Shown here: positions 33,319 to 42,040 of the stretch, piece after piece | Layout: the number at the start of each line of letters is the position of its first letter | Position numbering within the stretch: position 1 is the stretch's first letter | Source: PNNG01 sp046291695 | GTDB lineage: Bacteria > Bacteroidota > Bacteroidia > UBA7662 | NCBI GenBank assembly: GCA_046291695.1 | Contig: JBKBSO010000009.1 | Span: 62,001 to 126,000, forward strand | Reading direction: 5' to 3' | Length of the DNA: 64,000 bases | Translations under genes and position numbers: made by a program | Notes under the pieces: model-generated | Told to the model about the DNA's origin: nothing | Databases searched by the model: none | Seen by the model: the letters and a program-made list of their open reading frames with translations, nothing else

Positions 33319-34680
33319 ATGACTAAGCGCTTTTTGCTAGTGGCCTGTATATATTCCACAGCCCTCTTCGCTCAACCACAAAACGCACTCGATTTCGATG
33401 GTTTCGACGATTATGTTGAAACCCCTGCAGCCAGCGGCCTACTTACCGGAAACAACGGCTTCAGCATGTCATGTTGGGTAAATCCCATCAATACAAATCC
33501 AGCATTCCCGAATTTTGACGGGATTATTGGCTTCAGAAACGACCTTAACGCCGACTTTTACATCATTCAACTTAGTTCTACCCAGTTTGAAGCGCGTTTA
33601 AGAAATGAGAATAACCAAGTTTTCACCATCACCTCTCCCACCGTCCAGCTCAATACCTGGCAGCACCTAGCCTTGGTGTACAATGGTACTCAACTTCGCT
33701 TTTATCATAACGGCCAGCTTAACCAATCGATAAGCGCTTCAGGGAGCATTAGTAACAGTACCGTAGCTTTTAGAATAGGGCGAATTTCGTTTCAGATTTA
33801 CGACTTTAATTTTAACGGACAAATCGATGAAGTGGGGCTTTGGTCGCGTGCACTTAGCGATACCGAGGTAAATTGTATCTATCGGCAAAAAATCAATAAC
33901 CCAATGCCAGGTTTAACTCATTATTACAGCATGGACCAAGGGCTTGCAGGGGGCATCAATAATTCAATAACTTCGCTTACAGATCAAGCCGGTACCCTCA
34001 ACGGATGGCTTTATGGGTTCTCTTTAAATGGAACAACTTCTAATTTTGTAACAGGCACCGCTCAAGTGACCATGGTTTCTGACACAATTTGTCCAGGAGA
34101 AATCTATTCTTTGGGCGGACAAAACTTCAATCAGGCTGGAAATTACACAGTGCTTTTACCAGCAACCCAAGGTTGTGATTCTACCATTTATCTCCAGCTA
34201 GCCGAACAAATTATTAATACCAGCGTACAACAAAATCGCGATACGCTGGTAGCTACCAACTTGTTGGCTACGGCTTGGCGTTGGCTCGACTGCAATAACA
34301 ACTTTAGCCCCATTAATGGGGCAAATGCCGCAGAATTTATAGCCCAAGCCAATGGCAGCTATGCCGTAGAAATCACTCAAATAAACTGTAAAGACACCTC
34401 AAACTGTGTACAGGTAAGTACAGTTGGTTTGAGTGAAACCAGCGGCATACCCGAACTTAGGCTTTATCCTAATCCGGCAAATAAATGGTTGCACCTATAT
34501 TTAAGCACGGAAATATCAGGAAATATTCACATTCACGATGTACAAGGACGTCTGATAAAACGAATGATACTCCTTAATCAAGTCCCGATACTCGACATTT
34601 CAGACTTAACCCCGGGAGTTTATATACTTAGCATCGAAGGCAATAACCAAATCAGTCAGCAACGCTTTATAAAAAGATAA
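33319..34680 (+). CDS. secreted LamG/concanavalin-fold protein with T9SS sorting domain
   Basis: The start was taken at the ATG 33319 (MTKRFLLVACIYSTALFAQ), which gives a clean signal peptide; a TTG six codons upstream does not. The 453 residues contain a LamG-like jelly-roll domain, about residues 22-205 (ALDFDGFDDYVETP, FSMSCWVNP, NTWQHLALVYNGTQLRFYHNG, GQIDEVGLWSRALSDTEV), and a linker with DTICPGEIY. The C-terminus is a type A T9SS sorting domain (LYPNPANKWLHLYL to ISQQRFIKR). LamG domains usually bind carbohydrates or proteins, so it is probably a surface adhesin or matrix protein. Confidence 0.88.
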   Translation: MTKRFLLVACIYSTALFAQPQNALDFDGFDDYVETPAASGLLTGNNGFSMSCWVNPINTNPAFPNFDGIIGFRNDLNADFYIIQLSSTQFEARLRNENNQVFTITSPTVQLNTWQHLALVYNGTQLRFYHNGQLNQSISASGSISNSTVAFRIGRISFQIYDFNFNGQIDEVGLWSRALSDTEVNCIYRQKINNPMPGLTHYYSMDQGLAGGINNSITSLTDQAGTLNGWLYGFSLNGTTSNFVTGTAQVTMVSDTICPGEIYSLGGQNFNQAGNYTVLLPATQGCDSTIYLQLAEQIINTSVQQNRDTLVATNLLATAWRWLDCNNNFSPINGANAAEFIAQANGSYAVEITQINCKDTSNCVQVSTVGLSETSGIPELRLYPNPANKWLHLYLSTEISGNIHIHDVQGRLIKRMILLNQVPILDISDLTPGVYILSIEGNNQISQQRFIKR

Positions 34681-34753
34681 TTCATCGAAAAATATAAGGC
34701 ATTTAACGTAAATTATAAGATCGGGTCAAGCTAGAAGTTTAGTTTTCGAGCAA

Positions 34754-37657
34754 ATGGAGAGCTTGGAGAACAATACCACCCATGAACAGCTGGAAAAGTT
34801 GCCTTTTGGGTTGGCCTTTTATAAAGTAGAGGGCCGGGAGCAACTAAGACTTAGCTGTGAATTTGCCAATGCTTTTTTTCGCAAACATATACCGCAGCTA
34901 GCGCCAACAGGAAGTGATGGAGTTTGGCATCAAATGCACGAAAATTGGGCAGAATGGCTTCAAAATTGGCATGAAGACGAGCAAAAAGAGGTGCTCGTTA
35001 AAAGTAAATTCAATGCCGAATGGTGTAGGCTTATCGGACAACGTAAAGCCGATGACCAAATAGCCTTTCAGCTATATGCCCTTGGAGGGTGTGTTCCGCC
35101 GGTAAAACATGATCAAAATGGCACGAACGCACTTCTAAAACAACTAACAAGGCTCAAAAGCTTCCTGGATAGTAGTACCGACTCCATTCAAGTAAGCGAC
35201 ATCGATGGTCGAATGGTTTACATTAATCAGGAAGGCGCGAATCGATTAGGCATAGACCCCGAAGACATCCAATTATTATTGGTTTCAGATTTCGAACCAA
35301 TGTTTAGAGATTCGGGGCTCTGGCAAGCCCATATTAAGGAACTCAGAAAAAATAGCCTAAAAATCCAAAGTCTAAATTACCACCATCAACTGAACAAGAA
35401 AATTCCTGTTGAGGTAAACGTAAGCTTGCGAGCATTATCCGGCGAGGAATTTGTAATAGCCATTTCACGTGACATTACCGACAGATCTATTGCCGCTAGT
35501 AATATCCAAAAGCATACGGCCATGTTGGAAATTTTAATTCACATTGCCAATAATTATATCAATGTAGACTTGGATAAGGCACCAAGCATTATTCAAAACT
35601 CCCTTCGTGAACTGGCAGAGTTTGTGGAAGCTGATCGGGCCTATATTTTTGACTATGATTTCGAAAAAAACATCACCAATAATACCTACGAATGGTGTGC
35701 CACGGGAGTGAGTCCCGAAATAGATAATTTGCAAGGAATCCCACTCGATTACATCCCGCAATGGGTAGAAAAACACAAAAATGGTGATGCTTTTTTTGTA
35801 GATGATGTTGCAAGCTTAACTGGTGATTTGGAAGGCCTAAAAGATATACTTGATCCCCAAGGCATCATCAGCCTCATTACAGTACCCATGGTAAGCCCGC
35901 AAGGGCTCTTAGGATTTGTAGGCTTTGATTCGGTTAAGAAACGACATATTTATACCCATAAGGAAAAGCAACTACTTGATGTATTTGCGAGCATGTTGGT
36001 AAACATTCGACTTCGCGTAAGTGCGGTAGTCAACATGCAAACCGCAATACAAGATGCCGAAGCAGCAAGTAAAGCCAAATCGGAGTTTCTTACTAATATG
36101 AGCCATGAACTTAGAACTCCGCTAAACGGCGTAATTGGTTTCACGGATTTGCTCAAATCCACTCCACTTAATGAAAATCAACTTGAATTCGTAGAAAACG
36201 CCAGTAATTCGGCGCTTTCTTTAATGGATTTGATTAACGACATACTGGATCTTTCTAAAATTGAGGCAGGCAAGTTGGAGTTGGAATTTTCTGAGGTGGA
36301 GCTTTTTAAAATTCTCGAACAATCTATCGACATTGTAAAATACGAGGCTTGGCGGAAAGGGCTGGAACTTGTGCTTGATATACACGACGGAGTCCCCACG
36401 CATATTCTGGCAGATGGTATTAGACTAAAACAAGTACTTATCAATCTTCTCGGTAATGCCGTAAAATTCACTGAATCTGGTGAGGTATGCCTAAATGTTA
36501 AATCTATCTTTAGAAAAAATAAGCACTTTATTCATTTTGAAGTAACAGATACAGGAATAGGGATCGATCAAGAGCAACAAACACGCTTATTTCAAGCATT
36601 TGCGCAAGCCGATAGCAGTACTACCCGGAAATTTGGTGGTACAGGTTTGGGTTTAACGATTGCGAAATATTTAATACGCAAAATGGGTGGCAATATCCAG
36701 CTTGAAAGTTCGCCTGGTAAAGGTTCTAGATTTTATTTCAACCTCAGTTTTTCAGTGGTTGACAAAGAAAAGTCAAGCACCAAGACCGAAAATATGCTTG
36801 AAAACAAAGAAATATGGATAATTGACGACCATACTGAAAGCCGTAAAGCAATTCGACGTAGTATTAGCGGATACAATATAAACGTAAAGGATTTTGCTAC
36901 CGTTGAAGCCGTTATGCCAATCGGTAAACCGATTAATCCTCCAGACCTCATTATCATGGATTATCATATGATAGGTTTAAATGGACATGAGTCATTATCA
37001 CTACTCAAGTCAAGGGGAGGCGAAGCTTGGTCTGATGTTCGCGTGATTATGCTACATCGAATCACTGAGCGCCTGAGCCTCAGCCAAACGGATCTAAGTT
37101 TGGGAATACATTTCAAACTTGCCAAGCCGAGTCGACGCGATGACCTGAAGTATGCTATCATCAGTGCACTCAGCGATTCCAAAACGAAACGCAAAACACC
37201 TGAACTAGCCCCTCAAAAATCTTTGATAGCGATTTTGGAAGAGGGTGCCTCACTCATTGAGATCCTCCTTGTTGATGATGTACAGCTAAATTTAAGTCTT
37301 GCACGACGCATGATTCAACAAATGATTCCCGGAGTATTGATTAGAGAAGCTCGCAACGGACTCGAAGCAGTGGCCTGTATTGAAAAAGGTTTAAGGCCAC
37401 AACTTATATTTATGGATGTTCAAATGCCTGAGCTTGATGGAATAGAAGCGACCAGGCAAATAAGGCTTTTTGAACAAGATGATAACATTCACATCCCCAT
37501 CATAGCCCTAACTGCCGGAGCGGTAAAAGAAGAAAAAGAAAAATGTATCGACGCAGGGATGGACGACTTCCTTACCAAGCCCATACACACCAATGAATTA
37601 CAGTCCATCATTAAACAATACCTTTTGCGACCTAGGCAGTCGCAAAGCGCTGACTAA
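34754..37657 (+). CDS. soluble hybrid sensor histidine kinase (PAS-GAF-HisKA-HATPase-REC-REC)
   Basis: A 967-residue cytosolic signalling protein with no membrane span. Domains in order: N-terminal region (1-135), PAS (about 140-255, STDSIQVSDIDGRMVYINQEG), GAF (265-415), HisKA with phosphoacceptor His451 in SHELRTPLNG, HATPase (550-675; NLLGNAVKFTESG, DTGIGID, GGTGLGLTIAKYL), a receiver-like domain with Asp736 (LIIMDYHMIGLNG) and a second receiver with Asp888 (LIFMDVQMPELDG). The first receiver looks degenerate: its N-terminal acidic pair is IIDDH but its later conserved residues are weak. The output partner could be the Hpt protein at 8069-8413. Confidence 0.93.
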   Translation: MESLENNTTHEQLEKLPFGLAFYKVEGREQLRLSCEFANAFFRKHIPQLAPTGSDGVWHQMHENWAEWLQNWHEDEQKEVLVKSKFNAEWCRLIGQRKADDQIAFQLYALGGCVPPVKHDQNGTNALLKQLTRLKSFLDSSTDSIQVSDIDGRMVYINQEGANRLGIDPEDIQLLLVSDFEPMFRDSGLWQAHIKELRKNSLKIQSLNYHHQLNKKIPVEVNVSLRALSGEEFVIAISRDITDRSIAASNIQKHTAMLEILIHIANNYINVDLDKAPSIIQNSLRELAEFVEADRAYIFDYDFEKNITNNTYEWCATGVSPEIDNLQGIPLDYIPQWVEKHKNGDAFFVDDVASLTGDLEGLKDILDPQGIISLITVPMVSPQGLLGFVGFDSVKKRHIYTHKEKQLLDVFASMLVNIRLRVSAVVNMQTAIQDAEAASKAKSEFLTNMSHELRTPLNGVIGFTDLLKSTPLNENQLEFVENASNSALSLMDLINDILDLSKIEAGKLELEFSEVELFKILEQSIDIVKYEAWRKGLELVLDIHDGVPTHILADGIRLKQVLINLLGNAVKFTESGEVCLNVKSIFRKNKHFIHFEVTDTGIGIDQEQQTRLFQAFAQADSSTTRKFGGTGLGLTIAKYLIRKMGGNIQLESSPGKGSRFYFNLSFSVVDKEKSSTKTENMLENKEIWIIDDHTESRKAIRRSISGYNINVKDFATVEAVMPIGKPINPPDLIIMDYHMIGLNGHESLSLLKSRGGEAWSDVRVIMLHRITERLSLSQTDLSLGIHFKLAKPSRRDDLKYAIISALSDSKTKRKTPELAPQKSLIAILEEGASLIEILLVDDVQLNLSLARRMIQQMIPGVLIREARNGLEAVACIEKGLRPQLIFMDVQMPELDGIEATRQIRLFEQDDNIHIPIIALTAGAVKEEKEKCIDAGMDDFLTKPIHTNELQSIIKQYLLRPRQSQSAD

Positions 37658-37701
37658 TCGATACGATTTGTATGATAGCAAATGTTTAGCTACCTTTCGG
37701 C

Positions 37702-39225
37702 ATGCTAGTCAAGTTGGCCAAATACGCAGCCTTATTGATGACAGGAATCACACTCATACTCCTAAACTCGAGTGTTTTATTTGGCCAAATCAATTATGCT
37801 CCTAACCCCCACTGGGCTCCGATAGACTTCATCAATGACCAAGGCAAACATGATGGGCTCATTGCGGAATATGTCAAACTTTTACAAACAGACCTAAAAC
37901 AAGATACCTTTCAGTATCGACTTTTAAATTCCTGGACCGACATGCTTCTTGCCATAAAAAGCGGGGATGTAGACATGATAGGTGCCATACATAAAACTCC
38001 AGAAAGGGAAAATTACCTCCTTTTTTCAGAAACCTTATTTAAACTCCCCGTTTACCTGATTAGCCATCGAAAAACCAACATACAAGATTGTAATCCTGCT
38101 CAACTGCGCTTGGCTGTGGTTCATGGTTATGCTAGTGCCGATTACATCAGCCAAAACTTTCCTGAAGCAAATATTGCCTTTTTCCATTCTGATTTAGAGG
38201 CCCTACTTCAAACTTCTTTAGGGAAAACAGACGCTACCATCATGGATTTGGTATCGGCGAACTATTACATTAAACAGTATGAGCTTCATAACTTAAAAGC
38301 CCATTGCAAACTCAACTTCGATTGGGAAATTTGCATTGGTGTAACTAAATCAAAGCCAGCGCTTTTCGAAACAGTACAACTGGCCTTATCAAATATTCCT
38401 TTTGAAACCCGCGACAGCTTATTTTACGCTTACTTGGCCGAGCATACAATTCCTGAAAAAAGCCTTTTACAAGAATACAAGCGTCCTATTATCTTAACCT
38501 TGATTTTCCTTGGAAGTTTACTTGTTAGTAGTTTGCTGCTTGTGTATATCCTTAAGCGTCGTGTAGCGCAGAAAGGACAAGAGTTAAAAAATAAAACCGA
38601 GTTGTTTGAACTTGCCAGCCAAGCTGCAAGCGATGCCATCTTTGAACTTCTTCCTAACGAAAAGCTCCTACACTTTAAAGAAGGTTTTCTTACCCTTTTT
38701 GGATACCACCAGAATGACCCTGTACACAATTTTAAAAATTGGTTTCACTACATCCATCCAGAGGATCAAAATCGTTTTTACAGTAGCTGTATGATTGCTG
38801 TCAAATCCGATGATACGTTTTTTCAGGAAGAATTCAGGTTTAAAATGGCAAATGACGAGTACTGCTGGGTTCAGTTGCGCTGTTTTTTAGTTAGACGCAA
38901 AGACGGTTGGGTAAATCGGGTAGTGGGGGCTTTACAGGACTTAAGCTCACGCCGTCAATATCTCGACGCAGTGACACAGCATAACAGCCGACTTCAAGAC
39001 ATTGCCTGGTTGCAATCGCATGTCATCCGGGCCCCATTGGCCCGATTGATGTCATTGGTTCACATATTCGAGCTCGACACGCACCTCAGCCAGAACGAGC
39101 AAAAGAAGTATTTAGGTTTAATTCAAGCGTCAGCCAATGAACTTGATCAAGTAATTCATGAAATTGCACAAAAAACAAATGCAGTACAACGCTCTGATGA
39201 CTACAAACAGCAGATTTCAACTTAA
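37702..39225 (+). CDS. membrane sensor with SBP_bac_3-like domain, PAS and HisKA-like end, lacking an ATPase
   Basis: The 507-residue protein has a signal/anchor (about 8-30), then a periplasmic solute-binding domain of the amino-acid-binding type (HWAPIDFINDQGKHDGLIAEY, DMLLAIKSGDVDMIG, TPERENYLLFSET). A membrane span (PIILTLIFLGSLLVSSLLLVYIL) follows near residue 265, then a PAS domain, then a short helical dimerisation-like region with WLQSHVIRAPLARLMSLVHI. The protein ends 50 residues later with a genuine stop, without the HATPase domain. It follows the hybrid kinase by 44 bases and overlaps doxX, so it may supply ligand sensing to another kinase. Confidence 0.8.
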   Translation: MLVKLAKYAALLMTGITLILLNSSVLFGQINYAPNPHWAPIDFINDQGKHDGLIAEYVKLLQTDLKQDTFQYRLLNSWTDMLLAIKSGDVDMIGAIHKTPERENYLLFSETLFKLPVYLISHRKTNIQDCNPAQLRLAVVHGYASADYISQNFPEANIAFFHSDLEALLQTSLGKTDATIMDLVSANYYIKQYELHNLKAHCKLNFDWEICIGVTKSKPALFETVQLALSNIPFETRDSLFYAYLAEHTIPEKSLLQEYKRPIILTLIFLGSLLVSSLLLVYILKRRVAQKGQELKNKTELFELASQAASDAIFELLPNEKLLHFKEGFLTLFGYHQNDPVHNFKNWFHYIHPEDQNRFYSSCMIAVKSDDTFFQEEFRFKMANDEYCWVQLRCFLVRRKDGWVNRVVGALQDLSSRRQYLDAVTQHNSRLQDIAWLQSHVIRAPLARLMSLVHIFELDTHLSQNEQKKYLGLIQASANELDQVIHEIAQKTNAVQRSDDYKQQIST

Positions 39226-39649
39226 GCGCATATTCCAAACACCACCAAATCGAACCATCATATTGATTCGACTCATGGTTGGGCTGGTGTTTTTATCTGA
39301 AGGCATTCAAAAATTCCTTTTCCCTTCGTTTAGAGGCGCGGGTAGATTCGAAAAAATCGGATTTGCACATCCCGAATTTCTTGGACCGTTTGTAGGCGGT
39401 TTCGAGATGATATGCGGCTTAGGCATTCTGCTTGGTTTTTGCACTCGCCTGGCAGCCATACCCACGCTGGCAATTATGTTCGTGGCCATATACACCACTA
39501 AAGGTACAGTATTGGCAGAAGAAGGCTTCTGGGTCATGATGCACGGTAGTAGAACCGACTGGGCCATGCTGCTAGGCAGTGTGTATTTGATCATCAATGG
39601 CGGAGGCCGCTGGTCGATTGACCGGCGAATAAGTGTAATGCTACCGTAA
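39197..39649 (+). CDS. DoxX family membrane protein
   Basis: The start was set at the ATG at 39197 (MTTNSRFQLK), inside the end of the preceding gene in another frame. The 150 residues have about four spans: ILIRLMVGLVFLSEGIQKFLF, FVGGFEMICGLGILLGF, LAAIPTLAIMFVAIYT and WAMLLGSVYLII. The family motif GIQKFLFPSF...FVGGFE is typical of DoxX. Family members are linked to redox and quinone-related functions, but the role here is unknown. Confidence 0.85.
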   Translation: MTTNSRFQLKRIFQTPPNRTIILIRLMVGLVFLSEGIQKFLFPSFRGAGRFEKIGFAHPEFLGPFVGGFEMICGLGILLGFCTRLAAIPTLAIMFVAIYTTKGTVLAEEGFWVMMHGSRTDWAMLLGSVYLIINGGGRWSIDRRISVMLP

Positions 39650-39700
39650 TCTGGATAACCGGTTCAGTTAGAAAAAGTGCATCCATCACATCATGGAAGG

Positions 39701-39993
39701 ATGAACCCTGTCAAGGAGAAAATTCAGGCCAAATTCAAGGCACAACTGGCCATTGAAGTGCTTAATGAGTGCGAAAGTTGGCGGAATTGGCAAGCGTTTT
39801 GAGTAATAACTACCCCGATCAGCAACTGGAAGAAAGCCTTCTTGAAGCGTGTTCACTAGGCCTTTTTGGGGCCGTCGGCTGTTTTAGGTCACACGAAACT
39901 AAGAAAGAGCGCGATCAACTGCACCGTACAATTGGGGGAATTTGAACTGGCGCTTGACTTTAAAAAAAACTTGTTGAAAGCCGGTCAATGAAT
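39701..39993 (+). pseudogene. decayed IS3-type transposase OrfA remnant
   Basis: Joining three frames gives an OrfA-like series: KFKAQLAIEVLNE, then (after a frameshift near 39775) LAELASVLSNNYPDQQLEE, then ERDQLHRTIG and, after another shift, EFELALDFKKNLLKAG. These parallel the KFKxxVALEAL, LAELAxxFxVHPNQI and IGxLxxExDFLKKKL segments of IS3/IS911 OrfA. Two frameshifts and internal stops mean that it is inactive. The reading is by eye. A start at 39987 (MNDRKAMPKRF) might be the decayed beginning of OrfB. Confidence 0.45.
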
Positions 39994-40333
39994 GACCGTA
40001 AGGCCATGCCAAAACGATTTTTTTCACAGCAGGTTCATGCACAATTGGATCAAGAACAGCATTTTGCTGCTCACATGCTCAATAAGACGAGAATCTGCCG
40101 TTTCATCCTTCCACCATGCTATCCTCTGAACAAGAGGCTCATGCTTTCAGATTAGCCCCATGTTCCCAACCAAATACAGCCGATTGCAAAAAGCCAGCAA
40201 AAGATATCAGTTTAAGCCGGCAGCTCAATGACCATAAGAGGGTGGTTGAACATCTTCTGTCCGGGAATCCAAAACATACGCTCTTATACGTTAATGTCTC
40301 CTTTTCTTCGCAATCAAAAGAATGGCATTCGGC
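39994..40333. other. non-coding stretch, probably decayed DNA
   Basis: No gene with family resemblance or start signals is seen here. Short open frames run through it in more than one frame but none resembles a protein. It follows the IS3-type remnant and may be the rest of that relic; no terminal inverted repeats were found. Confidence 0.45.
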
Positions 40334-41179
40334 TTATTTTCGGTTCCCTTTAAGCATGCCAAAAAAAGCGCGCAGTTGTTCGCGGGGGAACATGTTTGCA
40401 AAAAGATTAAACTGACCAGCTTGCAGCCGTTCACCCCCATCAATGGTTACGCACTCGCCCGTAATGTAAGCACTCATATCGCTCATCAAAAATGTAGCTA
40501 ACCAGCCTAACTCTTCATGTTTTCCATAACGACCTGCGGGAATGCCTTTCAAATATTTTTCTTCGATGCTTTTATCGGGCAACAAGCGACTCCAGGCGCC
40601 CTCGGTAGGGAATGGACCCGGAGCAATAGCATTCAATCGAATACCATAAGTGGCCCATTCCATAGCCAGTGAATTGGTGAGGGCATACACACCCGCCTTG
40701 GCACAGGCGGAGGGCAATACAAAAGCCGAACCTGTTTCTGTATAGGTGGTTACGATATTCAATACCACAGCATCGGGTCGCTTGTTGGCAATCACCAACT
40801 TTCCAAAATGCTGCGTACAGTTGAAAGTCCCCTTCAGTACAATATCCACTACCGTATTAAAGGCATTGGGCGACAAATCTTCGGATGCCGACAGAAAATT
40901 ACCAGCCGCATTATTCACCAATCCGTTTACCCCTCCCATCCTTGCATCCAAATCAGCAATCATTGCACCTACTGCCTCGTGATCACGGACATCACACACG
41001 GCATAGAGCGCCCCGCTACCTATTTCCTGTACAGCTGCTTGAAGTTTGGCTTCATTGCGACCACAAATGGCCACACTAGCACCCAAACTTGAAAACATTT
41101 TGGCCATAGCCAATCCAAGCCCACTACCTCCTCCGGTAACAAGGATATTCTTGCCTGATAAAGTATCTGTTGTAAACAT
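40334..41179 (-). CDS. SDR-family oxidoreductase (2,4-dienoyl-CoA reductase-like)
   Basis: The start was set at 41179 (MFTTDTLSGKN), as the 44 codons upstream do not look coding. The 281 residues form a classical SDR with TGGGSGLGLAMAKMF, NNAAGN (the usual NNAG with a change), LNIVTTYT and RLNAIAPGPFPTEGAWSRL. The AGNF/IAPGP(F)xxTEG text is typical of peroxisomal-type and bacterial 2,4-dienoyl-CoA reductases, which reduce polyunsaturated acyl-CoA during beta-oxidation. The YxxxK pair is replaced by SACAKAG, as in that group. It stands alone. Confidence 0.85.
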   Translation of the reverse strand: MFTTDTLSGKNILVTGGGSGLGLAMAKMFSSLGASVAICGRNEAKLQAAVQEIGSGALYAVCDVRDHEAVGAMIADLDARMGGVNGLVNNAAGNFLSASEDLSPNAFNTVVDIVLKGTFNCTQHFGKLVIANKRPDAVVLNIVTTYTETGSAFVLPSACAKAGVYALTNSLAMEWATYGIRLNAIAPGPFPTEGAWSRLLPDKSIEEKYLKGIPAGRYGKHEELGWLATFLMSDMSAYITGECVTIDGGERLQAGQFNLFANMFPREQLRAFFGMLKGNRK

Positions 41180-41322
41180 GTTTTTCCTTTTCAGCGAATA
41201 TAGCACCCAAGTGTTGGCAGGCAAAAGTAAATGCCATTTTTCCAAGATAAAGTTGCGGGAAGCATAGAAGTGTTTGGAGCATCTACTTAAATGGCTATTT
41301 TTGCAATTCAAATCTACCGCTT

Positions 41323-41520
41323 ATGCATTTCAAACTGAGTGTACTGTTTACGCTGATTACCTTGGCCTATTTTGGAAATATATTTTTCACAGGAATTACC
41401 AATCCAGATGCTTTAGGGTATACCCAAATGATGATTCTTTGTATACTTCTGGCGTTGGTTAGCTACTTTGTGACTATGGGCGCCTTCGAAGACATTGATA
41501 ACGAGCGAAAAGGAGCCTGA
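41323..41520 (+). CDS. small two-span membrane protein
   Basis: The 65-residue product has two hydrophobic spans (LSVLFTLITLAYFGNIFF and MMILCILLALVSYFVTMG) joined by a short polar turn and ends in an acidic/basic tail. No family is recognised. It ends 2 bases before the fur-like gene, whose ribosome-binding site overlaps its end, so the two are probably cotranscribed. Confidence 0.65.
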   Translation: MHFKLSVLFTLITLAYFGNIFFTGITNPDALGYTQMMILCILLALVSYFVTMGAFEDIDNERKGA

Positions 41521-41522
41521 TA

Positions 41523-41945
41523 TTGAGTGCCCGGGCACGTGACTTGTTAAAAAAGTTTGGGCTTCGTACGACCGATGCCCGCATCGACGTGCTCGATTTT
41601 ATCCTCGATCATCAACGCGCCATCTCACAACCGGAGCTTGAGCACAAACTTGTGCACAAGTTCGATCGGGTTACCCTTTACCGAACCCTCAATACATTTA
41701 ATGAGCAGGGGCTGTTACACACCGTAGCCGACCAAAGCGGCACCATGAAGTTTGCCCTTTGCTCCGATGCCTGCTCCGATCATGAACACCATCATGAACA
41801 CCTGCATTTTCACTGCATCAAATGCCTAGAAACAGTCTGTTTTGATGAGGTAAACGTTGCCCGTCCGAGCCTTCCTTCTGGATATGAGGCCAAAGACTAC
41901 AATTTTGTAGTCAATGGTATTTGCCGTCAGTGTCAAGAAGCCTAA
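41523..41945 (+). CDS. Fur-family metalloregulator
   Basis: A 140-residue DNA-binding repressor. The start is a TTG at 41523, preceded by AGGAG eight bases upstream; no in-frame ATG gives the N-terminal winged-helix region intact. The winged helix includes TTDARIDVLDFIL and RVTLYRTLNTFNEQGLLH, and the metal part has HEHHHEHLHFHCIKC and the C-terminal CRQC pair. Its histidine-rich stretch is more like Zur or PerR-type variants; which metal it senses (Fe, Zn or Mn) cannot be decided. It follows a small membrane-protein gene. Confidence 0.88.
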   Translation: MSARARDLLKKFGLRTTDARIDVLDFILDHQRAISQPELEHKLVHKFDRVTLYRTLNTFNEQGLLHTVADQSGTMKFALCSDACSDHEHHHEHLHFHCIKCLETVCFDEVNVARPSLPSGYEAKDYNFVVNGICRQCQEA

Positions 41946-42013
41946 CGGGCATTGCTAAGGTTTTGAATATTACGAACTTCGTTTTTCTAAATTTAAAAGC
42001 TCAGGAAAAGCCA

Positions 42014-42021
42014 TAGATTTG
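42014..42021 (+). promoter_or_regulatory. -7 box upstream of kynU
   Basis: TAGATTTG matches TAnnTTTG and lies 19 bases before the kynU start codon. No clear -33 TTG is visible at the usual distance. Confidence 0.55.
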
Positions 42022-42040
42022 TGCTTCAGCTTTTATTCGT

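Noticed and set aside
40116..40415. 99-codon plus-strand ORF after the IS3-type remnant
   Set aside because: It has no recognisable family, runs into the antisense of the SDR gene, and lies in DNA that looks decayed.
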